From Prionace glauca (taxonomy: Eukaryota; Chordata; Chondrichthyes; Carcharhiniformes; Carcharhinidae), in the NCBI GenBank assembly GCA_037974335.1, contig CM075760.1, forward strand, positions 21,861,291-21,925,290: a stretch of DNA of 64,000 bases, read 5' to 3'. The translations under genes were made by a program, and so were the position numbers. How positions within the stretch are numbered: the stretch's first letter is position 1; each line of letters opens with the position of its first letter. Positions 33,479-44,879 of the stretch are shown piece by piece. The notes under the pieces were generated by a model. That model searched no databases, was not told the origin of the DNA, and saw only the letters and a list, made by a program, of their open reading frames with translations.

Positions 33479-33524
33479 GATTCAAGCCACAGTTAGAGTT
33501 GTGAAGCACTGGGTCCGAGACCGT

Positions 33525-33870
33525 TTGTTTATGTCCTGTGGTGCTGAGGATTGTCTTCAATATCGACTCCACAGTCAGGTGTTAGGGAACACAACTCTTT
33601 ATTCCATCTGTTCACACAACACTCCAAATATTGACTGCCCAATCTGGGAGAATCCAGCAGCTCACCCCGCACCTGAGGTCACATGACCCGTTCCCTGAAA
33701 GGAATGCCCCAACATATATACAACACTCCTCTCCTATAAATAACAGCCCCCTATCTCCACTCCCAGGACATCTGCAGACAATTGTGCATTTTTCTCTATT
33801 CACTTCACGCAGACTTGATGCAAAATCCATAGCATATTTACAATATAATACAGCAGGGGGAGTGACATTC
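33525..33870 (-). mobile_element. LTR-like fossil, family unassigned
   Basis: The minus strand shows an LTR-like layout: a TATA-like stretch near 33710-33750, then an AATAAA-type signal near 33597-33602 followed by a GT-rich end. No partner LTR or internal region was seen. It looks like an old, broken solo copy. Confidence 0.4.
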
Positions 33871-34034
33871 TGCTAGGAGTTGATGCCTGGTGACTGGAGA
33901 CAGTTTAAAGAGCGTTTCTGGCGAGTGAGGCCTCGATGAATCTTCCAACGTTTGATCCCCTTCCCGCCCGTCGTCAGTAACCAATTTCGAGTCCTCTGTC
34001 CCCTCCATGAGTGGAGGAGCTGTTGATACCAGGC

Positions 34035-34368
34035 CTCCCACTAGTGTTTCCACTAGGAGAAAAAAGTAGAATCAGAGGGAACAACGTCGGACTAAAGGGA
34101 CAGTCCATTATAACAAAGATGAGGAGGAATTTCTGCAGCCAGAGAGTGGTGAATCTGTGGAACACTTTGCCACAGAAGGCTCTGGAGGCCCGGCCATTGA
34201 GAGTCTCTGAGACAGAGGTAGGTAGGTTCATGATTAATAAGGGGACCAGGGATTATGGGGAAAAGGCAGGAGAATGGGTATAAGGAAAAAAAAACAACCA
34301 TGATTGAATGGTGGAGCAGTGGGCAAGTGGCATAATTTTGCTCCTATATCTTATGGTCCCTGGCATCC
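34035..34368 (+). mobile_element. LINE 3' end fragment
   Basis: Encodes the C-terminal region (MRRNFCSQRVVNLWNTLPQKALE) and a tail ending 'gctcctatatcttatggtcc'. Confidence 0.75.
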
Positions 34369-34957
34369 CACATAACAAACCAGAGAATATAGTAGCTGGC
34401 AGAAATCTAACTTCTGGCAAGAGTGAAAAAAACGGTGACAAGTATGAGAAGGGAGGTTGTCAATGCAGGACTGAGTGTGTTGTACCCAAATGCGTGCAGT
34501 TTACTGAACAAGGTAAATGAGCTTGTTGCACGCATTGAAATCGGCCACTAGGATGTTGTGGGCATCACAGAGACGTGTCTGCAAGGGGATCAGGGTTGGG
34601 TTCTAAATATCTAAGGATATTTGTCCTATCGAAAGGGCAGGCAGATTGGCAAAGGAGATGGTGTTGCATTGTTAGTAAGGAATGAAATTGAATCGATAGC
34701 AAGAAGCAATAAAGGATCAAAAGGGAGAATCACTGTAGGTGGAGTTGAGGAATCACAAAGATGAAAAGACCCTGAAGGGAGTTAGATACAAACCCTCCTA
34801 GCTGCAGTCAGGATGTGGGCAGAAAATACATCACGAGATAGAAAAAGCATATAAAACTGCTGATATTACAATAATCATGGGGGATATCATTATGTTGATG
34901 GACTTGGAAAATGAGGTAGGTAGTTATCCCCAAAAAAATTGTGGAGTGTCAATGTTT

Positions 34958-35278
34958 GTAGGACTAGAGGGCACGGCCTCAAGATAAAGAGGGGGGGCGG
35001 TTTAGAACGGAGTTGAGGAAGAACTCCTTCACTCAAAGGGTGGTGAATCTCTGGAATTCTCTGCCCGTTGAGGTGGTGGAGGCTGCCTCGCTAAATATTT
35101 TTAAGAAACGGGTTGATGGGTTTTTGATAAGAGAAGGGATTAAGGGTTATGGGGAGAAAGCGGGAAAGTGGAACTGAGCCACGACAGATCAGCCATGATC
35201 TTATTGAATGGCGGGGCAGGCTCGAAGGGCTAGATGGCCTACTCCTGCTCCTATTTCTTATGTTCTTATGTTCTATGT
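34958..35278 (+). mobile_element. CR1-like LINE, family A, 3' end, nested
   Basis: Starts at 'ggactagagggcacggcctc', encodes the last 70 or so ORF2 residues and the full tail to 'cttatgttcttatgttctatg'. Inserted in an older LINE. Confidence 0.85.
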
Positions 35279-36352
35279 TTCTTTGGAGCAGATTGTGATA
35301 CAACCTACTAGGGAATAGCCAATTCTGGATTTGGTGGTATGTAATGAGGCAGACTTGAACAGGGAAATTTAAGGTGATGTAACGCTTTGGGAGCAGTGAC
35401 CACAATATGATAGAATTGACCCTGCAGTTTGAGAGGAGAAGCTGGAGTCAGATGTAACGGTATCAGAATTAAATAAAGGGAATTACAAAGACATGAGGGA
35501 GGAACTGGCCAGAGTTGATTTGAAAGGGAACCTAACAGGGAAAAGCGTGCAATAGCAATGGCAGGAGTTTTTTAGAGGGACAACAGAAATTCAGGAGGAA
35601 CAGCAGAAATTATTCCCAATGTCACAGGGAGGATGAGGCATCCATGGCTGACGAGGCAAGTCAACAACAACATTAACACAGAAGAGAAAGTATACAAAGT
35701 GATGAGGATTAGTGGGAAGCCAGAGGATTGGGAAGTCTTTAAAAGCGAGAAGAGGACAACTCAAAAAAACAATAAAGGGGAAGAAGATGAAATATGAGCG
35801 TAAGCTGGCTAGTAATATAAAAGAAGATAGGAAGATATTTTTTCAATATATAAAAAGTAAGAAAGAGACAAAAATAGGTATTGGACTATTGGAAAATGAG
35901 GCTGGAGAAGGAATAATAGGAAACAAAGAAATGGCAGAGGAAATGAATAGTTACTTTACATCAGTCTTCACGGTTCGAGACATTAGTGAGATGCCAGAAC
36001 TCCAGGAGAGTCGTGGGGTTGGGGGGGGGGGGCACAGGTGCGTGTAGTGGCCGTCACTAAGGAGAAGATTCAGGGGAAACGGAAAAGTCTGATGTTGGAT
36101 AAATAACCTGGACCAAATGGACTGCACCCCAGGGTCCTAAAAGATATAGCTGATGAAATTGTGGAGGCAATGGTGGTGACCTTTCAGGAATCACTGGACG
36201 CAGGGACGGTACCAGCAGGCCAGAAAGTCAGTTGTTTAAGAAGGGAGAGAAGCAGAAGACGGGAAATTATAGGGTAGTTAGTCAGACGTCAGTCATTGGC
36301 AATATTTTAGAGTTCATTATGAAAGATGAGGTGGCAGAAGATGATGAAATAT

Positions 36353-36908
36353 TGTTGAAGTGGAAACTTTCCTCCTTCTTGACTGTGATAGAAAGAATCA
36401 ACAAAATTAATTCTGACAAAATAACTAGTCTTTATTTACGAAAGACTGCATGCACTATTGGCAGTAACTTGAGTTTGGTGAGCAGTTGTCACGATGTGCT
36501 AATTCCTTCTCAAGTCCGCACTTACTTAAAGACTCAGTTCAGTAATTATACAAAATCATTATCAGTTTCCATGACCAGAGCTTATTCAGGAATTTGATCA
36601 ATAGAAGCATCATAAGAAGTGCCATAAATCATGGTACAACCTTCTGACCTCCTAGAACTCTTCCTCTCACCATTCATACTTTTATCCTGTACTGTTAAGG
36701 AACAGGAGAAAGTCGGTGACTCCTTCATCCCTGACCTTATCTTGTCTTACTCATACAGCCCTAGGTTATGCGGAGTCAGCCTTATCAGGTCTTGACCTTC
36801 TCAGATCTTCTTCATGTCTTAGGTTGTTCACAGTCAGCTTTCCTTATTGTGTACTAAATCATTCACCAATGTTACATTCTGCCACAACTTAATTCATACA
36901 ACTTCACA
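36353..36908 (-). mobile_element. Solo-LTR-like insertion in old LINE
   Basis: 556 bp that interrupts the RT of the surrounding LINE. Its ends are TGTTGAAG and CTTCACA, an imperfect inverted pair with TG...CA borders. The minus strand has a TATA-like stretch near 36685 and AATAAA near 36430. Family unassigned; no internal region. Confidence 0.5.
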
Positions 36909-37684
36909 ATAGCACTGAGTCAGTTCGGCTTTGTCAAGGGGAGCCCATGTCGGACAAATCTGTCAGAGTTCTTTGAGCAGGTAACAAGGAAGTTAGATAG
37001 GGAGGACCAATTGAACTGATTAATTTCGATTTCCAGAAGGCCATTGATATAGTGCTGCATTGGAGACTCTTAAATGAGTTAAGTGCCAATGGAGATGAGA
37101 GCAAGATCCTGGCATGGATAGAGGATTGACTGGCTGACAGAAGGCAGAGAGTGGGGAAGAAGGGGATCTGTTTTCAGGATGGCAGCCAGAGACTACTGGT
37201 GTGCCTCAGGGTTCGGTGCATTAATGTATATTCATAATATACATGAATGATTTGGAAGAATGAAATGAAGACACTGTTGCGGAAGATACAAAGATATATC
37301 GAGTGACAGGGAGTATTGAGAAAGTCGGGGGGGGGGAGGTGCTGCGGAGGGAGGGCTGCAGAAGGACATGTACAGGTTAGAGAGAGGGCAAAGAGATGAC
37401 AGATGGAATACACTGAGGAAAAGTATGAGATTGTGCACTTTTGAAAGAGGAATGAAGGCATAAATTGTTTTCTAAACGGGGAAATACTTAGAAAATCAGA
37501 TGCGCAAGGGAACCTGGGAGTCCCTGTTCAAGATTCTCTAAAGGTTAATCTGAAGGTTCAATCATCAGTTAGAAAAGCAAATCGAATGCTGGTATTCATG
37601 TCTACAGGGCCCCTACCCAGGCTCGGGCCCACACCAGGTTCAGACCTACACAGGTTCAGGCAGAGACGTCGTTCAAATTCACAC

Positions 37685-38083
37685 AAGGTTCAAACTCTTG
37701 TCTTACGAGGGAAGATTGAACGCACGTGGGCTGTTTTCCCTTGAGAGACGTCGGCTGAGGGGGGATCTAATAGAGGTTTATAAGATTATGAAGGGGACAG
37801 ATAGAGTAGATGATGATAAGCTTTTTCCGCTATTAGAAATGGATAGAACGAGGGGTCACGGGCTTAGGGTGAGGGGGGCTAGATATAAGACTAATATTAG
37901 AGGGCAGTTTTTCACACGAAGGGTAGTGGGGATGTGGAAAGCACTGCCGAGTAAGGCACGCTAGGGTTGTTCAAGAGTCACTTGGACAGCCACATGAGCG
38001 GTCTACATATAGGGGGATATAGCAGGCCTTACTAAACATTGCAGGCTTGGGGTCAGTTTTAGCCTCAGGGATATAGAGTCTTT
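37685..38083 (+). mobile_element. CR1-like LINE, family B, 3' end
   Basis: Encodes SYEGRLNARGLFSLERRRLRG to GQFFTRRVVGMWKALPS. It is preceded by a short degenerate 'caggttcagacctacacagg' repeat at 37610-37690. Confidence 0.8.
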
Positions 38084-38219
38084 TAATAATGAATTTTTGT
38101 CCACAGGCATTTAAGTCCAGCAAGGGGCATGCGGGCGGCAGGTTGTGGTGGGCTGCTCTTGGATATTGCTTCGGGAGTTGCCTACTGCTTCATGTCGTTG
38201 GTGTGCGTAAACTGGACCA

Positions 38220-38535
38220 TCTCGAGGGCATCATGGCAGCTCAGAGGCTATCTCTGTTGCTGTGCGGACACATGGATTTGGGCCTGTGTCTGTGGGAGTT
38301 TGCGCGTTCTCCCCGTGGTTGCGTGGGTTTCCTCCGGGTGCTCCGGTTTCCTCCCACATCCCAAAAATGTGCTTTTAGGCTGATTGATTGGGTAACAAAT
38401 TGTCCCTATATTGGACCTCCCTGATCCTCACACATTAGGCATAGACTAGAGTCATGAATAGGTCACTGACCATGGGACGGCGGTGCGGGCTCGTTGGGCC
38501 GAAGGGCCTGTTTCCCGTGCTGTGTTGTTCTTTGT
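38220..38535 (+). mobile_element. SINE with LINE-type tail 'gggccgaagggcctgtttcc'
   Basis: The body matches the HE1-type SINE ('gttctccccgtggttgcgtgg'), but the 3' end is different and resembles the family B LINE tail. The head is diverged. Confidence 0.65.
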
Positions 38536-38960
38536 TCTCTTTGTCTTTGTTCTTACCCATTCTGTCCCGCTCTCTGTCTCGATGTCTCTGTTTCGCTCTG
38601 TGTCTGGCTGTTTCCCTCTGCCTCACTTCTTGTCTCCTGTTTTCCTTTCATCTCCCTTTCCCTCTTTTATAACAACCTCCTGCCTGTCTTCTTCTGTCTC
38701 CCTTTCTTATTTCCTGTATATCACCCTCGCCATTTTCTCCACTCTCTATCCTGTCTCCCTCTCTTTGTGAGAGCCTTTCTCTGTCTTTGTTCTTTCTCTC
38801 TGTCTGCTTTATTCCCTGTACCTGTTAGAAACTCTTCAAATTGAAGTCCTCCTTGTTTTGTGCCTTTCCCTCTCTCTACCAATTTGTCTCTCTCTATCAC
38901 TCACATTGTTGCTAACACGCTCCTCTCTCTCTCCCTTTCTGTAACTATTTCTGTTTTTGT
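38536..38960 (+). repeat. Pyrimidine-rich tract
   Basis: Degenerate (TCTCTG)-like, T/C-rich sequence following the SINE tail. Three overlapping open frames result from composition. Confidence 0.85.
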
Positions 38961-39032
38961 GAGGGTGTTTTGTTGTTTACAGTATGAATGCCCAACAGAA
39001 AGAGTCAGGAGTCTTGTAGTTGTAGTTTCCTG

Positions 39033-39935
39033 TTATGGTGTATTGAGTTGAAGAATTGCAGTAATGGGGTATTTCAGTAGATCTTTTAGCTGCTGTCTGA
39101 AGTGAGTCTGTGTCACAGCATAAATGGCAGTATTTGTGCAGCAACTTGTGAGTTGTAGCATTTGAGCCCAATTCCATAACAAAAAGATGTAACCTTATTG
39201 ACTGGTAGCCCAAATTATACATCCGAATCCATATTGAATAAACCATTAATGTCGACCATAAGACAATGAAATTGGCTGAGATAACAAATAGTAAAATTAT
39301 GGATTTCCTTCGACTCTCCATCTCTGGGTCTTTGGGATTCTCCCCACTGCTGTGAGCCCGGAGTCTCCTGCGGGCTCTGCTGCTCACTAAAATGTGTCTG
39401 ACAGTGAGAGCATTCAGCAGCAGAATCAGGGCGAATGGGACACACGGGGTTAGAATGTTGTGGAGGAACTCAATTGTTCCCCAGACCGGAGATTCCACAA
39501 CATCCCATGAGAAGCGACAAAACCAGGGATTGTTCGCCAGCCCATATCCATTTAATAACATAAAATACCAGGAAATGTTTTTTAAACAGCTCAGCACTGT
39601 CACTGTTCCCAGAACCACAGCCGCTGATTTCTCAGTGCAATATTTATTTTTCAGCTTGGGGCAGCAAATGGCCACAAATCGATCAAAGGTGAAAGTGACG
39701 GTGAACCAGACAGAACAGTCAGTGGCAGTGTAAAGCAGGACGGCGTGGATGTTACACACGGGGACTGATAGTAAGAAATAAAACTGTTCCCAATAAACAA
39801 TGGGAATGTGTCTCAATATCAGGTCGAGGATAACAACTAGCAGATCCCCCGCTGACATGGCCACCAGGTAACGAGTGACACATTTGGACAGACCACAGTT
39901 TCTGCTCATCAGTGTCACAATTGTGATTATGTTCA
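39033..39935 (-). pseudogene. GPR139-like receptor, main exon, frameshifted before TM7
   Basis: The minus strand encodes a class A GPCR of the GPR139/GPR142 type, a family expanded in sharks. TM1 end (VNIITIVTL), TM2 (VAMSAGDLLVVILDL), a TM3 cap Cys, TFTFDRFVAIC in place of DRY, TM4, TM5 with LLLNALTVRHILVSS, a long third loop with RRKSIILLF, and TM6. At about 39160-39165 the frame is lost just after the FVMELG residues. In the next frame the rest is clear: MLQLTSCCTNTAIYAVTQTH followed by FRQQLKDLL, ending at TAA 39033. The 5' border is also abnormal, because the expected GNLLT start is missing. Otherwise very well preserved: recent pseudogene or base error. Confidence 0.85.
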
Positions 39936-40064
39936 CTGTCAGGAAGGAAATGAAGAATAACATTAGGTATGATTCAGGGGGAAAAGTGACAATTTAGACT
40001 GTAAATGGAACAACATTTTAAAAAATATCGTGTACACAAACTGAATAACTTAAATCTCTTTTTA

Positions 40065-41045
40065 TAGAACACAGAACATGGAACACGACAGCACAAATAG
40101 ACCCTTCGGCCCACAAGTTTCGCGGATCATATCCCTACCTACTAGACCTGCCAATAAACCTCAATCCCATTAAATCCCATGTACACATCCAGAAGTCGCT
40201 TGAAAGGCCCCAAAGAGTTTGCCTCCACCACCACCGACGGCAGCCGATTCCACTCACCCACCGCCCTCTGAGTGAAAACCTTACCCCTGACATATCCTCT
40301 GTACCTACTCCTCCGCACCTGAAACCTGTATCTTCTCGTAGCGACCATTTCAGCCCTGGGAAATAGCCTCCAAGAATCCACGCGATCGATACCTCTCAAC
40401 ATCTTATAAACCTCTATCAGGTCACCTCTCATTCTTCGTCTCCCCAGAGAGAAAAAAACAAGCTCCATCAACCTATCCTCATAAGGCATGCCACCCAATC
40501 CTGGCAACATCCTTGTAAATCTCTTCTGCACCGTTTCAATAGCTTCCACATCTTTCTTGTAATAAGGCGAACAGAACTAGGCACAGTTCTCCAAATGGGA
40601 TGTGACTAGGGTCTTATAAAGCTGCAGCATTATCTCCCGACTTCTAAATTCAATCCGTCGATTGATGAAGGGTAGTACACCATATACCTTCTTGACCACA
40701 TCCTCCACCTGCGAGGCTGATTTGAGAGTCCTATGGGCCCGGACCCCAAGGTCTTTCTGATCCTCGACACTGCTTAGATATTATACTCCTTCATCCCATT
40801 GGACCTGCCAAAATGGATCACTACACATTTATCCGGGTTGAATTCCACCTGCCACTTCTCCGCCCAGTCTTGCATCCTGTCTATGTCACGCTGCAACTTT
40901 TGACATCCCTCCAGCCTATCCACAACACCACCAACCTTCGTATCGTCGGCAAACTTACTAACCCTTCCCTCCAATTTCTTATCCAGGTCACCTATGAAAA
41001 TTACAAACATAAAGAGTCCCAGTACAGACCCCTCTTTTTATTTTT
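40065..41045 (-). mobile_element. CR1-like LINE, family C, RT core to 3' end
   Basis: The reverse complement encodes [19 protein letters not shown] with a KWQVEFNPDKC motif, then after a few breaks the C-terminal domain ending YMGFNGIEVYW, and a tail 'ccgaagggtctatttgtgctgtcg'. It lies in the intron of the receptor. Confidence 0.85.
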
Positions 41046-41061
41046 ATGATCCAACACGTCT

Positions 41062-41222
41062 TTTGGATCGTGAGAGGAAAGTGGAACATTTGGTGGAAAC
41101 CCACCCAGACACGGGAAGAAGGTCCAAACTGGACACAGACAGTGCCCCGAGCCTGGGATTGAAGCCAGGTCCCTGAGGCTGTGAGTCAGCAGTGCTAACA
41201 ACTGTGCCACCGTGATGCTCCA
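41062..41222 (-). mobile_element. HE1-type SINE 5' fragment
   Basis: The reverse complement starts 'ggtggcacagttgttagc' and covers the head and half of the body. Confidence 0.7.
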
Positions 41223-41989
41223 TGGTAGGGCCAAAATAGTATACATTTTGGAAAGAGTTTTCCGGGGGTCCTCAACATTGACCGTCACTCAGCTGCAGGT
41301 AAATAATCTCTCTAACTTGTGGGGGATTTGGAGAGTGAGAAGGTTGTGGGGGTAACCCTGACAGAAAATTCAGAGTGGAGTCCTATATGTAGTAATTTGT
41401 CACCTTTCAGATAGCTACTGACAACCCCTGTAGCAGGGCTGGTACCAAACAGTGTTGGTTTCACCCTTTCCTCTGGAAACTAACAGCAGTTGGCAGAGAG
41501 AGTTCCTAATGCCTTGACAGCTCAGAATCTCTGTTATATTTACAAAAAGACCGTAGAGAGACCACAACGTTGTGGCCGCCATTCGCACAATACAGGTAGA
41601 AATCATTATCTGACACTCGAATGACACAGAACTCAACTATCAGGGTTTGCTTTCAAAGCTTCAGGGTTCATTGTTATACTACTGTCCAATGTGTCCAGTG
41701 TATTTGCAGCTGGCCCACTATGACCTACTGGACCAGTGAAGCTCAGCGAGTCCTCTCTCAGTAGGAAAGTTCCTGATCTGTGCACCAGGTAAGAAAAACT
41801 CAAACCAAGGCCGCTACCAAAGAAAACCAAATAGCCTGCCTTAATGATTATTGTCCAATGATACATCTGTCCAATATTATGTGATGCAGCAAAAGATTTG
41901 TTATGGCATGAATCAGTTCCAGCTTCCCAGATTGCCTGGGTCCACTACAGTTTGCCTATATCCGCAACAGGTCCACAGATGCAATCTCC

Positions 41990-42335
41990 CTGGCCCTACA
42001 GTCAACATTGCAACCCTGACTCTTGTTTATCGACTGCAGCTCAGCCTTTAACAGCATTGTTCTAATGAAACTCAGTACAAAGTCTCTGGCCTGGGGCTAG
42101 GCTCCTATCTCTGCAAATTGAACCTGACAGACAACAATAAATAAGGACAGTCAAAACACGTCCTCCACAATCATCCTCATAAGCGGTGCCCCACAACACT
42201 GTGTCCTCAGCCCCACTATGCTCCTTATACACCGATGACTTGTGTGGCCAAATTCCCCTCCAACTTGATATCCAAGTTTGCTGATGACACCACTGCAACG
42301 ATGACACCACGAACAAGGAAGAGACGGAGGAACTG
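41990..42335 (+). mobile_element. L2/Rex-like LINE RT fragment
   Basis: Encodes, over several frames, an FIDCSSAFNSIV motif A, an ISGAPQHCVLSP motif B and a LLMTPL remnant of the ADDT block (kfadDTTA in another frame at 42275). It belongs to a different LINE clade from the CR1-like copies. Confidence 0.55.
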
Positions 42336-42440
42336 GTGAACTGGTGGGATCACAGTAACTGGGAAGTGACTGGGAAGTGATGGGTTTGGGTTGGTTTTTT
42401 GTCAGGGATCAGGTCGTGGGAGAGGCGGGTTTAAGTGGAA

Positions 42441-42884
42441 TGTTAGAATGGAACCAATATAACAACCAACAGAAACACATTGGATCTGTTATAGTGACCA
42501 ATGAGAACAAGCTGAAAGCTATCTAACCAATGAGAAAATGATGTGGTGGTCAGCTGACTCAGTATAAATAAGAAGCTGCTGGGGTTTGAGGAAGCTTGGA
42601 ATGGCCCAGGGTGAGACTCTGTCCCCTCAATTTCATCAAGTCCTAACACCCGCTGTATCCTCAGGTAATGAATTCAAAAAATTCACCTTCCATTGAGAGA
42701 AGTAATTTCTCTCCATGTCTGTGTTAAATCTAACTGCTTCAGGTGATCGGGCTCTGCTTCTGGTTGTACTCCTGGCTCAAGCACTGGTGGATCTGCCCTG
42801 AAGGCAGTTCTGTGTGTTTTTTTAAATAAAATCCTAATGACCTATCAACAACCCTGGATTCAGATTGGCTCGAAGTTGGCAACA
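42441..42884 (+). mobile_element. LTR-like fossil, family unassigned
   Basis: 444 bp with TG...CA borders (tgttagaatgg, ttggcaaca), repeated CCAAT elements (about 42455-42535), a TATA box (tataaataag, 42563) and AATAAA at 42825-42830. No internal region. Old solo-LTR candidate. Confidence 0.45.
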
Positions 42885-42952
42885 ATAACTTCAAATGAGT
42901 TCTTTTAGCTTTGTGTTGTATTTAAATTTATCGGCTGGCACAATGCAAAACC

Positions 42953-43785
42953 ATGATGTGGAGATGCCAGCGTTGGACTGGGGTAAGTACAGTAACAAGT
43001 CTCACAACACCAGGTTAGAATCCAACAGGTGTATTTGGCAGCAGAAGTTTTTGGAGCGCTGTTCCGTCATCAGGTAAGTGGAAGTTCTGTTCACAAACAG
43101 GGCATATAAAGACACAAACTCAATTTACAAAATAGCGGTTGAAATGTGAGTCTTTAGAGGCATCAAGTCTTAAAGATACAGACAATGTGAGTGGAGAGAG
43201 GGCCAAGCGCAGGTAGTAGAGGTGTGTATTGTCTCCAGCCAGGACAGCTCCTGAGATTTTGCAAACCCAGGATTGTCGATTACCAGGAATGTTCTCTTCC
43301 AGTTGGGCCATACTTCAGCAGTCACGGGCATTCAGCCTCAGATCTTCAGATAAGCGTTCTCTAAGCTGGCCTTCATGACACACAGCAGTGCAGGATCGCT
43401 GACCAGACACTGATAGCCAACTCCCACACACACAAGTATAGCCTCAACCGTGATCTTGGGTTTATGTTGCATTATCTGTAGCTCCCACCACTTGCCTGGA
43501 CTTGCAAAATCTCACTAACTGCCCTGGCTGGAGACAATACACAATTCTTTAACCTGTGCTTAACCCTCTCTCCACTCACATTGTCTGTATCTTTCAGACT
43601 TGTTTATCCGTAAAGACTCACATTCCAACCATTATTTTGTTAATTGAGTTTGTGTCTTTACATGTCCTATTTTTGAACACAGCTACCCACTCGCCTGAAG
43701 AAAGAACAACATTCCAAAAGCCAATGGTGCCAAATAAACCTGTTGGATTTTAACCTGGTGTTGTGAGACTTCGGACTGTGTTGAC
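42953..43785. mobile_element. Foldback element with 14-bp target duplication
   Basis: The left arm (42953 to about 43275) and the right arm (about 43495-43785) are imperfect inverted copies of each other, sharing 'gtctcacaacaccaggtta', 'gacaatgtgagtggagagag' and 'gtgtattgtctccagccagg' in opposite orientation. The loop is about 220 bp. Flanks are identical: cacaatgcaaaacc at 42939-42952 and 43786-43799. No coding capacity. A solo related arm lies at 55.80-55.93 kb. Confidence 0.85.
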
Positions 43786-43799
43786 CACAATGCAAAACC

Positions 43800-44154
43800 T
43801 GCCGTGCCAATTACCAAGGCAACCCCTATGTTTTTGGCCTCTGGAATAAGTGTTACAACTTAAAGTTTCTGTGTATTCAGCAATTTAAACATCTCAGCGT
43901 CAAACAAAAACACATTTTTAAGAGATTGCACACTTTTCCCCCTCCTACCGGTTTTCACAATTCTTTTTCATCTTCCTAAACATCTTTTACATCTTTACAA
44001 ATTAAACCCCACAGCATAGGCAGCATTATCATAGTGATCCACGCTTTGTAGATGTGATAACTCAATAAGGACGCAGACCACAAGCATCAGTTGCAAACGG
44101 GGTAGAGCAGACGGCAAGAGTGGCAGAGTTAAACACGGGCTACATCATTCATAA
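43800..44154. other. No gene recognised
   Basis: Intronic AT-rich sequence of the receptor locus. Confidence 0.4.
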
Positions 44155-44171
44155 TCAGTGGAGAAACTTAC

Positions 44172-44418
44172 CGGGGACACCAACAATAGCCAGGATTGGA
44201 TAGTAAAAGTATCGAATCAGTTTCAATACATATTCAACATGCTCAGTTGTATACAGCCAATCTTGAGAAAGTGTGTAAAGTATCGAGTATAAACTCCTCT
44301 CAGTTGTTGTAACATTCAGATCTCTGCCCCTCAGATGCTGAACCATTATGGGAACGTCCAGATCTACCTTTCCTGGATACACCTCCATTGCAGAAAGCTT
44401 GCAATTTCTTTCTCCCAA
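44172..44418 (-). CDS. GPR139-like receptor, first coding exon
   Basis: The exon ends ...EHVEYVLKLIRYFYYPILAIVGVPG with a donor (gtaagt) at 44171, exactly the N-terminus and TM1 start typical of GPR139-like receptors, joined in phase 1 to an exon that should begin GNLLT. The extracellular part has an N-glycosylation site (NVTT). The first Met in frame is 44418; inner Mets are possible. The partner exon is 4.2 kb away at 39.0-39.9 kb, so the intron has grown by insertion of LINE, SINE, LTR and foldback elements. Confidence 0.75.
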
Positions 44419-44879
44419 TGTTGATACCTCGACTCCCTCTCTGTGGAGCCGCTTATCACTGTGACACTCCCAATGACACCGTGCATAACTCCTTTATGAA
44501 GCATGGATGGGAATGCTCCAGAGATACGATTAGTGCTGGTTGAATTAATTCCGACGTTAATTACAGTCACTGAACAAACAGGTTAATATTTTCCATTCAA
44601 AACATATTTTTGTCAACGCATCACAAAATAATTCTGGGTCTGTGTGATCGTTCCTGATGGAAGGAATTTTGGAAATGCCGGAAGGGTTGACCAGTATCTT
44701 TCAATGTTGCTGGGATATGGGATTGTGACAAAAAAAAAGGAACACATTATGCAAAAGTCCCCCCAGCTTGTCCGTAAGGGAAAACATTTTAAACCTGGAA
44801 ATGTAGAGCGGTCAGCATCGCATCAGTGAAAAAAATGGGGAAAGTCTGAACCCAAAATCTTCTGAGAAATTAACTTGTG

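Larger units (their letters stand above)
34430..37600 (+). mobile_element. Old LINE with endonuclease and RT, carrying two insertions
   Basis: 34500-34900 encodes an AP-endonuclease-like domain (VVGITETCLQGD, then SYRKGRQIGKGDGVALLV). 35280-35450 is the endonuclease C-terminus (SDHNMIEFTLQF). 36100-36345 opens the RT (PGPNGLHPRVLKDIADEIVE). 36915-37560 continues RT with GFVKGSPCRTNL and an RRQRVG motif. A family A LINE end (34958-35278) and an LTR-like insert (36353-36908) split it. Many stops. Confidence 0.75.
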
